Origin: an uncultured Coriobacteriaceae bacterium
GTDB taxonomy: Bacteria; Actinomycetota; Coriobacteriia; Coriobacteriales; Atopobiaceae
Length of the DNA: 47,201 bases
Assembly: GCA_900549525.1 (NCBI GenBank)
Contig: UWSJ01000002.1
Span: 1 to 47,201, forward strand
Reading direction: 5' to 3'
Part shown: one piece after another, positions 8,521 to 16,521 of the stretch
How positions within the stretch are numbered: position 1 is the first letter of the stretch
How the letters are laid out: each line of letters starts with the position of its first letter
The notes under the pieces: generated by a model
What the model saw: the letters and a program-made list of their open reading frames with translations, nothing else
The model's database searches: none
What the model was told of the DNA's origin: nothing
Translations under genes and position numbers: made by a program

Positions 8521-10866
8521 TTATTTAAAGCTGTTACGACGAAGCAGGCTAATCAAGTATTCTGAAAAACGGAAAAGAACGCAATAAATCGTTAGAAGAT
8601 TATATCTCTTTTCTGTCATTAAAATGATAATAAGACGTCTGTGGATTTTAAGCTGTCTTATGGCAGAATCGTGCAAACTGTCAGCATATGATGAGCTTCG
8701 ATCAAGGAAGGAACGCAAATCACGCAAATTTCTTCTGTGGGTTGAGCAAAGCGCGATTTCGTTTGAAAGCTGAGAGAGCAACAGTGAGTCAAACTCGTCC
8801 TTGCTCTGCAGCATATGCCATTTGATAAGAAAAGGCCTCAAGACTTCATGGACATATAGCAAGTTATCAACTTTGGAAATACTGTAGCCTCCTTTTGTGA
8901 TGCCATTATTATTAATTCTATAATAATAAAGAACTTCGTCTAGGGCATAAAGGGATGCCACCTCATTAACAACAAGTGCGCAATGTAACTTATCTTCACC
9001 ATATATTAGGTGTTTATCTAATAGAGGTATCCTAGAGGAAATAGTTGTTTTAATCGCATAGGTATATATATGATTCATATGTTCACTCACTAGCAATAAT
9101 CTTCTTACATCATTGAGTGAACAATCGCTTCCTTGGTCGAACCAGTAAAATGAAGTACAAGAATCACGCCTAAAGTCAGCATGCTCTGAAGAGCGATAAA
9201 TGATTAGGTCAGAGTCTGAAGAATCAACTGTCCCTTTAATCTTTTCGAGAGCATCAGCTCTCAAGCGATCGTCGGCGTCAAGAAAAATAGTATAGAAGCC
9301 TCGAGCTCTATATGCTCCCGAAATGCGAGCTCCATAGGTGCCCCTGTTCTCCTGCTCAATCAAAGTGACACAGGGCGCTGCCTCGCGCGCTATCTCTCGA
9401 CAAAGACTACTTGTAGCTTCGTCCGATCCATCATTAACAATAATGATTTCAAAGTCACGCAAGCTTTGCTCCATAATGGAGTCCAAAGCACCGATTAAAT
9501 AAGAGTGATTGCAATTATATACAGGAATTACTATTGAGAAAAATGGGTTAGTAGGCGCAGGTAAGTCAAAGGGTTTTTCGAAAAGATGTCTGGTGGAAGA
9601 TGAATTTGATTTCGAGACGGCATGTCCAGCACAAGTCTCTTCCCGGCCGGTCTCCACTGAGGTGCTATCGGTCCTTGAAGTGATTCCCAGCGCCAAAGGA
9701 AGCATGAGATGAAACAAGGAGAAATCCATTGTATCGACCAACGAACATATATAAAAGATAGAAAAGGAGCAGTAGAGCGTTCTGTTTACAACATGCCCCC
9801 CTCTATTATTGACAATAATATGAGATGATACGTAAGCATATATGATGATAAAGAGTAGCCCCGCAATATACCCACCATGAAACATAACATTTAATAAGTA
9901 ATTATGTGGATGATTTACTGCAAGATAGTTTAAATGATTACCAAGTTCGAAAAAGAAACTCTGGTCGACAGAACTTGGCTGAACTCCATGCCCAAATAGT
10001 GGATTGATGTTGATTGCACCAAGGGCAGCCTTCCAGAGAAGCGTTCTTCCTGAAAGCGTAATATCTTTATGCAAGTAATTGACAACTAAAGGCTCCGCCA
10101 TCGGAAGAAGAATCCCACCAATAAGAAGCACGTTGATGAGTAGAAAAACAGCGGACGCATATATGAGATGGGTTTCTTTTCCCGCCCTTCCCCTCCTTGA
10201 GACTACCTGCCAGAAGACGGGCCACATTATTAGTGAGAGGAGAGCGCCCACCGACCAGGTTACAAGCACATGAAGAGTTGCAATCATATATATAGACCAT
10301 GATCGAATTCCTGTCTGGCCCAAGGTTATCTCATCATATAAAAATGCTACCATTACCCAAGGCAGTAGAAAGTAGGACCATCGGTTATCGATGCCTAGAA
10401 AAGGATACTCCCAGGATATCACTTGCAGTTTGATGAGTATTATACTAATGATATTTACTACTATGAACACGGAAAGAACAGTCCGAATCTGTCGAAGAAA
10501 ACTGCTTAGAATATCTTCGTCTATTACCAGTTCACCAAGCATGACCATCGCAACCATTGAAATGGCTGGGCCCGAATATCTCGATAATGACCCATTTTCA
10601 ACAACTGTAGATATTAGAATCCATGCTTGAAGTACCATCACAAGACCTGTAAGCAATGAACACTTTCTTCGTTTTACAATATACAAAGTGATAATAACTG
10701 CTGCAGAGATTAGCTTCAGGCCTGCATACAGTTTATCTCCCGCAGCGAATTGTTCTGTCTTGAACATCTGAGGTTCGACAAATGGAATCAGAAGCAATAT
10801 GAAAATGATGTTGTCTGGGACGCAAATTACCTTAGACCTATTTTTGAGAGATGAGATGATTTTCAT
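8521..10866 (-). CDS. Wzy/O-antigen-ligase-like polymerase fused to a GT2 glycosyltransferase
   Basis: This 781-residue protein joins two functions normally encoded separately. Residues ~15-400 are polytopic and carry the Wzy_C/O-antigen ligase signature: SGRTLLWKA near 272, then PLFGHG, then NHPHNYLLN near 318. Such proteins polymerise or ligate lipid-linked glycans on the outer face of the membrane. After a Ser/Thr-rich linker (~400-440), residues ~442-700 form a GT2 (GT-A fold) domain with FFSIVIPVYN, IIIVNDGSD and the metal-binding FLDADD (Asp530-532 region), which acts in the cytoplasm. The frame is uninterrupted across the junction. The ATG at 10866 has GGAG upstream; an earlier TTG (10890) has none. 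The gene is much richer in A+T than its neighbours, which points to horizontal transfer. Confidence 0.85.
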   Translation of the reverse strand: MKIISSLKNRSKVICVPDNIIFILLLIPFVEPQMFKTEQFAAGDKLYAGLKLISAAVIITLYIVKRRKCSLLTGLVMVLQAWILISTVVENGSLSRYSGPAISMVAMVMLGELVIDEDILSSFLRQIRTVLSVFIVVNIISIILIKLQVISWEYPFLGIDNRWSYFLLPWVMVAFLYDEITLGQTGIRSWSIYMIATLHVLVTWSVGALLSLIMWPVFWQVVSRRGRAGKETHLIYASAVFLLINVLLIGGILLPMAEPLVVNYLHKDITLSGRTLLWKAALGAININPLFGHGVQPSSVDQSFFFELGNHLNYLAVNHPHNYLLNVMFHGGYIAGLLFIIIYAYVSSHIIVNNRGGHVVNRTLYCSFSIFYICSLVDTMDFSLFHLMLPLALGITSRTDSTSVETGREETCAGHAVSKSNSSSTRHLFEKPFDLPAPTNPFFSIVIPVYNCNHSYLIGALDSIMEQSLRDFEIIIVNDGSDEATSSLCREIAREAAPCVTLIEQENRGTYGARISGAYRARGFYTIFLDADDRLRADALEKIKGTVDSSDSDLIIYRSSEHADFRRDSCTSFYWFDQGSDCSLNDVRRLLLVSEHMNHIYTYAIKTTISSRIPLLDKHLIYGEDKLHCALVVNEVASLYALDEVLYYYRINNNGITKGGYSISKVDNLLYVHEVLRPFLIKWHMLQSKDEFDSLLLSQLSNEIALCSTHRRNLRDLRSFLDRSSSYADSLHDSAIRQLKIHRRLIIILMTEKRYNLLTIYCVLFRFSEYLISLLRRNSFK

Positions 10867-10907
10867 TAAGCTCCAATGATAAAAAGGCAAACGATAGGAA
10901 CCTATCG

Positions 10908-11783
10908 TTATTTTACTTCTCTTATTAGTTCATTAATTAGCTGATCGGATTGAGGGGATACGAACTTTCGCGCAAACAACACTTTGGGATCATCCAGCTT
11001 TTCCTTGTCATCAAGAGTCAGAGCTTTGGGAGCATGATCCCTACGGGCTTGCCACTCCCACTCTATGAATCGAAGAGAGCCAAGCGAGGAGAGCGTGCCT
11101 TCGAACTTTGTTCCTGTTATCTCCGTTGGAATGAAAAGCTCGTCACAACAATACGTAAACTTCCAATCCTTCAATATCTTTTGCTTCCTGCACACGAGGT
11201 ATTCGGCAAGTTCCTGGGTGATACTCGCCCATTCCCACGCTGCGTGGACCTCCCGATCTTTAAACCGACGAATTCCAACGGCGCGCTGTAGATAGCAGAA
11301 GGCGAACTCCAGGTATTTCCAAAGATTCCGCTTCCGTCCTATAAGGGAATCCTGCAGAAAGTGGTACTGCTCAAAGCGCATCCGATAACGTGAGGTTCCC
11401 TCGTAGTCAACTGGCGTAAAAAAGTTCTCACCAGCATGGTCTTCGAAGAACTTATAGATATAGGCTTGGGACTTTACTGGTAAATCGAGCCCGGACATAA
11501 GGTGATAGTAGTCATGAGGCCCATCATTAACCGCAGCTTCAAATAGCAGCATTTCCGCCTGGATAATCGAATACCCACCCCAAGCAAGACGCAGCCTATC
11601 TGTTAAGACGATATGCGCTTGCTTGGCTGCAGCCATGAGCTGCCTCGTATCAACATCCTTCCACTTCTTGTCCAGGTGCAGATAGATGTCATTGCGCGGA
11701 TAATCTAGTGCCGATATTAGATTCTGTAGCTCATGCCAATGCCCGTGGGCAAGAATGAGATATGCATGACGTCCTTTAGACAT
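10908..11783 (-). CDS. GT14-like glycosyltransferase (core-2/I-branching family)
   Basis: This 291-residue protein resembles the beta-1,6-N-acetylglucosaminyltransferase (core-2/I-branching enzyme, GT14) family, whose bacterial members add sugars to capsule or other surface glycans. It begins with the family pattern 'HAYLILAHGHWHELQNLI', followed by 'NDIYLHLDKK', 'RLAWGGYSIIQAEMLL' and 'DYYHLMSGLDLPVKS', the most conserved part of the family. No signal peptide or membrane helix is evident, so it probably acts on a lipid-linked intermediate in the cytosol. The ATG at 11783 with AGGGAC upstream is preferred to a GTG at 11822. Its G+C lies between that of the A+T-rich polymerase fusion and the G+C-rich genes on the other side. 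Donor and linkage unknown. Confidence 0.85.
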   Translation of the reverse strand: MSKGRHAYLILAHGHWHELQNLISALDYPRNDIYLHLDKKWKDVDTRQLMAAAKQAHIVLTDRLRLAWGGYSIIQAEMLLFEAAVNDGPHDYYHLMSGLDLPVKSQAYIYKFFEDHAGENFFTPVDYEGTSRYRMRFEQYHFLQDSLIGRKRNLWKYLEFAFCYLQRAVGIRRFKDREVHAAWEWASITQELAEYLVCRKQKILKDWKFTYCCDELFIPTEITGTKFEGTLSSLGSLRFIEWEWQARRDHAPKALTLDDKEKLDDPKVLFARKFVSPQSDQLINELIREVK

Positions 11784-11840
11784 GCTTTTGTCCCTACTGT
11801 ATTGGCCTGCCGACTCAAGCACAGCTGATGTAATCTGTTC

Positions 11841-12881
11841 TCATCGCAAGGAGCCATTTCTCCCTTTAAGGTGACTGCCATAGCCGTTTATCATCAAGTC
11901 GTACAACCGGGGAGCAAGCGCAAATATGGACAATCTAATCCTCTGGGCAAAAGGTGCTGATGCATCTCTTGCCACCCTCTTCCATTTGAGCCGCGCTAAA
12001 TCCTGACCCTTCTTCAGGAGAGTCAGCGCACCAGCTTTGTCATCTTGCACACGCATGAGAATCGGCCGCATGCGTGCGTATACGAGCATCTCTCGATACC
12101 AATACGCTGCCTGTACATCATCCGAATCAATCTCTGGAAGTGGATTGACGCGTTCGAGGGCGGCAACGTAGTCACTGGCCTGTTTGATACTAACCGCCTT
12201 CTTCTTTGTGATCGCCCCTTGCCTCATAACATAGGCGTAGTACTCGCCTCGTATCTCGACAATGCTGCAAGCGCCAAGAAGAAACGTTTTGATGGCCGAA
12301 AGGTCCTCATAATAGGCACCTACGGGAAACGGTGCTTTTCCGAGAAGGGTTCGGGGAAATAGCTTGCCCCACGCGCTCTCTGTCACACGATCATAGAGCA
12401 TGGTACGGTACGCTTCTTTGCGACTCAGCACTATGGGCTTCTCCGAGGGCCTACTCCACTCAACCAGTTTGTCTACGCTGCTCTCATCGACAACCCGCCT
12501 CATGGGAGTCCCAACGACCAGCGCCTCCCCCTCCGACTCCTCTTCTCCCTGCATAAGTGCACTCAGGTAGTAGGGTGAAACAAAGTCGTCCCCGTCGACA
12601 AAAGTGACATACTCGCCCTTCGCACGCTCAACGCCAAAGTTACGAGCGTCAGAAAGCCCGCCATTTACCTTGTGGAACACTCGAACACGTGGATGCCCGG
12701 CATAGGCATCGAGCAACTCACCGGTGCCGTCAGTCGATCCGTCGTCGACGAGCAGAAGTTCGCTGTCTTCGTACTCTTGCTCTAAGAGGCTCGAAACACA
12801 GTACTCGACGCAGTCTCGTACGTTGTAGAAGGGGACAATAACTGAGACTCTTGGCACCTCCACGCTAGAAGCTCTTTTCAT
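11841..12881 (-). CDS. Glycosyltransferase family 2 protein
   Basis: This is a 346-residue inverting GT2 enzyme with a GT-A fold. The nucleotide-sugar binding N-terminus reads VSVIVPFYN (12-20). The VDDGSTDGT block (45-53) follows, then the GGLSDARNFG acceptor/donor motif and the metal-binding VDGDD (95-99). It likely adds one sugar to the lipid-linked repeat unit on the cytoplasmic side. Its start overlaps the end of the DUF4422 gene by 17 nt and has a strong GGGAGGA Shine-Dalgarno sequence inside that gene, so the two are translationally coupled. The specific sugar cannot be predicted. Confidence 0.93.
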   Translation of the reverse strand: MKRASSVEVPRVSVIVPFYNVRDCVEYCVSSLLEQEYEDSELLLVDDGSTDGTGELLDAYAGHPRVRVFHKVNGGLSDARNFGVERAKGEYVTFVDGDDFVSPYYLSALMQGEEESEGEALVVGTPMRRVVDESSVDKLVEWSRPSEKPIVLSRKEAYRTMLYDRVTESAWGKLFPRTLLGKAPFPVGAYYEDLSAIKTFLLGACSIVEIRGEYYAYVMRQGAITKKKAVSIKQASDYVAALERVNPLPEIDSDDVQAAYWYREMLVYARMRPILMRVQDDKAGALTLLKKGQDLARLKWKRVARDASAPFAQRIRLSIFALAPRLYDLMINGYGSHLKGRNGSLR

Positions 12882-13668
12882 ACTTCCTCCCCAAGAACTT
12901 TGCGGCTAGGAAACCAGAGCCCTTCTTTACCCAGTCGACCGGCTCGGGGCTTACCACGGGTAGCTCCGCAGGCTCAATCCCCTTGACCTTAAGCCAAGGG
13001 TCGAGCAGGCGCTCCGAGACTCGCCCGGGATAGCGCGCCCCAAAGGCATCGTATGAAGCGGGATCGAGTCTCCTCGTTAGCTCCTCGAGGATGGGAAACA
13101 GCCAGCTGCAGTACTCGTCCAGCAGATCGGAGCGCATCACAAACATATTGAAGATGTGGGCGCTTCGAGATCTCATCAGCTCGTCCCACGCCTCGAGATG
13201 CTCAGGCGAGAGGTCGCCAAGAACCTCACGACACAGGTCGAACTGATGCCCGTCGAACGTGTGGGCGTAATGGTCGTAGACCGTCTCGATGTAGTAGTTC
13301 CGACGCTTCGCCACGACCACACCTGTTTTGCTCGCGGCATCAACAAGCTCACAACCGGTGGCCACCCGATCAAACGGATCGTGCGCTCGACGACGCGCCG
13401 TATCAGGGCTTCCGAGCAAACGACGATAGTGGACAATCCCCTTGTAATCAGCCTGGTAGTTCTTCCAGAGCCACCAAAGGGCTGTGAGTTCGGAATAGGA
13501 ACCGTTCTTCTCGGAGATAGAATCTCCTTCGTTGTCTTTCTGGAAGCCCAAGTCAACTTCAGGATGGAGCACAGCCCCAACCTGTATGGGCAGATAGGTC
13601 GGACCGGCAGGCATGCGATAAGGCTTATGCGCAGCGACCGCCACAACAATCGAAGGCCTGTCGCTCAC
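12865..13668 (-). CDS. DUF4422 glycosyltransferase-like protein
   Basis: This 267-residue protein belongs to the DUF4422 family, common in capsule and lipopolysaccharide loci and considered glycosyltransferase-like. The start 'SIVVAVAAHKPYRMP', the block 'SISEKNGSYSELTALWWLWKN' and 'KGIVHYRRLLG' are family hallmarks. I place the start at a GTG (13668) that overlaps the stop of the phosphoglycosyl transferase gene in a 4-nt GTGA arrangement with AAGGA upstream. The open frame extends 39 codons further, but that part is antisense-like and inside the previous gene. The tight overlap on both sides shows co-expression with the initiating transferase and the GT2 gene. Confidence 0.88.
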   Translation of the reverse strand: MSDRPSIVVAVAAHKPYRMPAGPTYLPIQVGAVLHPEVDLGFQKDNEGDSISEKNGSYSELTALWWLWKNYQADYKGIVHYRRLLGSPDTARRRAHDPFDRVATGCELVDAASKTGVVVAKRRNYYIETVYDHYAHTFDGHQFDLCREVLGDLSPEHLEAWDELMRSRSAHIFNMFVMRSDLLDEYCSWLFPILEELTRRLDPASYDAFGARYPGRVSERLLDPWLKVKGIEPAELPVVSPEPVDWVKKGSGFLAAKFLGRKYEKSF

Positions 13669-14474
13669 TGCCCCGTCCTTCCAAAGATGGCCTTGAACGT
13701 ACGCGCGAAGATGCGGGCATCGAGCCCGAAACATGCGTGACGCACGTAAAAGAGCTCGAGCTGCTGACGCTCTCCGCTCTCCCACGTCGCATCATTGCGC
13801 GCTGTTACCTGCCACCACCCGGTAATCCCGGGCTTGCACGACAGGAACTCGTCGCGGGCATTGGCGAACTGCCACGTCTCCGCCTCGGTTACCGGACGGG
13901 GCCCAATCACCGAGAGCTCCCCAATCAGAACGTTGAGGAACTGCGGTAGCTCGTCGAGCGAGGTCTTGCGTAGGATGCGACCCACATGCGTGATTCGGGG
14001 GTCGTCGTCAAGCTTCTGTTCCAGCGTCCACTGCCTCATCTGCGCTTCATTAAGGTAGCGCTCCGGATTTTCGTGCGCATCCGGATACATGGACCGAATC
14101 TTAAGGATGTGAATGTGTCGTCCGTCCTTGCCGATGCGCTCTTGCACAAAGATGGGTGGTCCTGGACTCTCGATGGCAACGGCGGCACAGGCAAGGCACA
14201 CCGGTATCGCCGCGATGGCCGTCGCAAACAGAGAGAAGGCTATGTCGAAGGTACGCTTGATGGCCTTGTAGCCTGCGCCGCCGGGCTTCGGGAGCGAGGG
14301 GTCGAACACCGGCGCCTCCGCCCGAAAGGTAACCTCCGGGTGCTCACAGGCAAACGCCATGTCATCCCATTCAGCGGGCCACGTTACATGGTGAGGAATA
14401 GTGGCGGTATCATGCGGCGGAATTGTCTGAGGGCTCGATTGAGCATCAGTCTTAAAGGTAGTCTCGCATTCCAT
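13665..14474 (-). CDS. Undecaprenyl-phosphate sugar phosphotransferase (initiating phosphoglycosyl transferase)
   Basis: This 269-residue monotopic phosphoglycosyl transferase of the bacterial sugar transferase family transfers a sugar-1-phosphate to undecaprenyl phosphate, the first membrane step of repeat-unit synthesis. Visible motifs are the N-terminal basic YKAIKRTFDI with one hydrophobic helix, ESPGPPIFVQERIG, the KIRSMY catalytic-core block, LDELPQFLNVLIGELSVIGPRP, and GITGWWQV near the C-terminus. The short form without the extra N-terminal membrane domain of WbaP matches the catalytic PglC-like type. The ATG at 14474 follows a modest GGGA. It is the first gene of the polysaccharide operon. 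A 5' leader of about 180 nt and a ten-base G tract lie upstream. Confidence 0.93.
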   Translation of the reverse strand: MECETTFKTDAQSSPQTIPPHDTATIPHHVTWPAEWDDMAFACEHPEVTFRAEAPVFDPSLPKPGGAGYKAIKRTFDIAFSLFATAIAAIPVCLACAAVAIESPGPPIFVQERIGKDGRHIHILKIRSMYPDAHENPERYLNEAQMRQWTLEQKLDDDPRITHVGRILRKTSLDELPQFLNVLIGELSVIGPRPVTEAETWQFANARDEFLSCKPGITGWWQVTARNDATWESGERQQLELFYVRHACFGLDARIFARTFKAIFGRTGQ

Positions 14475-14800
14475 TAGAGTCCCAACTACACCCAGACAAG
14501 AGAGTCGATATCTGTGGTGCTTAAAGAGCGACAGTCGAAGTCGACCAATGCCTGTCCCGCGCCATCCATGGCCCTCCTGCACCCCCAGCATCTACAGACG
14601 CGGCTTGATAATCAGCCGCCCCGCCCGTCATTCCTCCAGTTACTTATGGCTCTTACTAATTTAATAATAGCTGTAGAGCTTTTCATCACATACCCCCCCC
14701 CCGAACACTACGCAACCCGAACTCATCAAATTGTCATTTTCTTCCCTGGTACGACAAACCCAGGGGCAGAGGCACACGCCGTTGCCAAACCGCCGGGCAG
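14475..14800 (-). promoter_or_regulatory. Leader and candidate promoter of the polysaccharide operon, with G10/C10 tract
   Basis: This gene-free region before the operon holds a locally A+T-rich patch with a TATTAT -10 candidate on the minus strand (14664-14669). The corresponding -35 position (14687-14692) reads TATGTG, a poor match, and directly abuts a homopolymer of ten G on the minus strand (C on plus, 14693-14702). A CCCTGG/CCAGGG hairpin lies at about 14745-14766. The promoter assignment is tentative; the homopolymer is seen directly. Confidence 0.4.
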
Positions 14801-15865
14801 CTACCACACCCGCTCGCACACCGCCACGACCAGCTTGCCGCTCGTGGCGATGCCCCAGCGCACGCGCCCCGTGGCCTCAATGGGAAGCTCGCCCATGTCG
14901 TGGCCTCTCTCGGCAATCTGTTTAAGTTCAGCGCGAGCAAGGTTACCCAGCTTCTCATCCGTGGCGTCACTGGCATACTTCAGCTCCACCGTGACAAGGG
15001 GGCGCTCGCCGTAGGGGAACGGCGACGCCACGGGCTCAACGCGAATGTCCGGCCTGCCCATGCCGTGCTCGCGGCTGGACTCCGGTTCTCCGTAGCCAGG
15101 CATCCCGAACAACAGGCCGAGCAGGAGCATATGGGCGCCGTCCTCGTTCGTGAGGTCAAACGAGCTGGCGGAGTCACGGAAGATGCGGGACAGCTCGTCG
15201 CTCGCCAGCACGCCGTCTCCTGTGGAGATCGCCCGATGCAGGGCGACAAGCCGGCTCGAGCTCCCGGCAACCGTGGCAAAGCGCTCGACAATGTTCGATC
15301 GGTAGAGCTCGGCAACCTCGTTGTTGGGGATGCGCAGGCGGCGCGGGGCCCGCGTGTTGTTGGGCAGCGAGACATCCTCGGTCGTGAGGTAGCCCGCCAG
15401 GTAAAGCATGCTCCAAACCGCCTCACGGCGGATGCCGATGTCGGGGAACACGACGGAGAGGTCCAGCGGCTCAACGACAGTCCCCTTGGGCTCCAGCAGC
15501 CGATAGACTTCCTCAAGCGTCCCCTGGTCGGCATGGCGGAGCAGGTCACCCACCACGCTGTTGCTCGATGTGTTTCCCCAGTAGACGTCCGGGGAACAGC
15601 CGCAGTCAAAGTAATTCAGAACGCTCCATGGGTTGTAGACGTCTGACGTTCCAAAGCGGTAGCCGTCGTACCAATCCCGAGCCACTTCCATGCAGCCATC
15701 ATGACCAAGATAGCCGGCTAGCGCCGACACCTCCTCGTCCGCGAAACCAAACCACTCGTCAAACTTGGAGTCAAGCGCAGTGTTAACCACAAGCTTGTTG
15801 AGGTCGGAGAAGATGCTCTCCTTGCTGATGCGCTGCACACCGGTGAGGCAGGCAAGCTCCAGCGC
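14801..15865 (-). pseudogene. 5'-truncated AAA-ATPase-like/PD-(D/E)XK family protein (PF09820/PF08011 type)
   Basis: The C-terminal ~350 residues of a protein with an N-terminal AAA-ATPase-like domain and a C-terminal PD-(D/E)XK nuclease-like domain are preserved in one frame. The remnant begins 'ELACLTGVQRISKESIFSDLN', which in intact relatives lies near the end of the ATPase domain. The Walker A and B regions are absent. The nuclease-like part retains 'PLVTVELKYASD' (the ExK strand). At ~15865 the sequence runs into a remnant of another ATPase family in a different frame. Such genes are numerous and of unknown function in gut anaerobes. There is no credible start for the remnant, so I call it a pseudogene; a short translated product cannot be excluded. 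Confidence 0.75.
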
Positions 15866-16375
15866 CTCTCCCTTATGTAGCCAGCGCGCTCCCGCAGCTT
15901 TTCGAGAACCGTGGCATCAATGGGCTCGCTGCGCCACTTGCACGCTCCCAGAAGAAGCGAACAGTCATCGCCCACTCCGGAAATGACAACGTCAACTTCC
16001 TCAGTCTGCCCCCCTCGCTGGACTGCCCCACCATGAGCCAGCTTCATGCATCGCAAACGCGATTCTCTTCTGGAGCAGATGAGCGCTTGGCTCAATCGAG
16101 AGAAGGGCGTTTGGGCTCAGCACCTTGTTCTCGATGTTCCAGGCGGTATCGCGCGCCGCGTCAAGCCGGTCAAGATACAGGGGGACTCCGCCTGCGAGGC
16201 CATAGAGCTCCATCGCCAGGATAGGGTCCCTTGCATCAAGCAGCCTTGCTGCGTCGATATAATCGAAAGGCTTGAGGTCAATCTGCCCGGTACGCCTGCC
16301 GTAGAGGGGGCTTTTCTCCCCCAGCACCTGATGCTCCATAGGGCTCGGGGACGGACGCTGGAGTTGGCAGCCGAT
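15866..16375 (-). pseudogene. Broken DUF234-type ATP-binding protein remnant
   Basis: These are pieces of an archaeal-ATPase/DUF234 family gene. The first reads 'MEHQVLGEKSPLYGRRTGQI', 'PILAMELYGLAGGVPLYLDRL' and 'NIENKVLSPNALL' (ATPase lid region). It then skips to 'EAGSWWG' and, after a frameshift, continues in another frame as 'EEVDVVI ... LLLGACKWRSEPIDATVLEKLRERAGYI' (DUF234 C-terminus). The N-terminal Walker A half is missing, an internal segment of roughly 100 residues appears deleted, and there is at least one frameshift. The end merges with the remnant of the AAA-ATPase-like/PD-(D/E)XK gene. The palindrome at 16405-16437 lies just upstream and may have belonged to this gene rather than to fic. 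Confidence 0.72.
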
Positions 16376-16404
16376 GCCTTGCAAGGCGGTTCAGCAGAAT
16401 CTTG

Positions 16405-16437
16405 CAACTTATACTTTTTTCGATTTAGTATAAGTTG
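16405..16437. promoter_or_regulatory. Palindromic operator-like site upstream of fic
   Basis: A perfect 11-bp inverted repeat, CAACTTATACT (16405-16415) and AGTATAAGTTG (16427-16437), is separated by 11 bp. A further half-site, AGTATAAGTTTG, lies at 16479-16490. A plus-strand promoter, TTGCAA (16403-16408) with a 17-nt spacer and TAGTAT (16426-16431), would overlap the palindrome. A repressor bound there would block it. The regulator is unknown, and the site could equally serve the minus-strand pseudogene. Confidence 0.55.
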
Positions 16438-16521
16438 AGAGTGCGGAATCTGGACAGAATGCGTACTCTTTTCCAAATAGTATAAGTTTGCCAGACTCGC
16501 TGACGGACCAAGGGGCGCGTC

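Noticed and set aside
14745..14766. CCCTGG/CCAGGG hairpin as a terminator for the pseudogene
   Set aside because: No T-run follows on the minus strand, so intrinsic termination is not supported.
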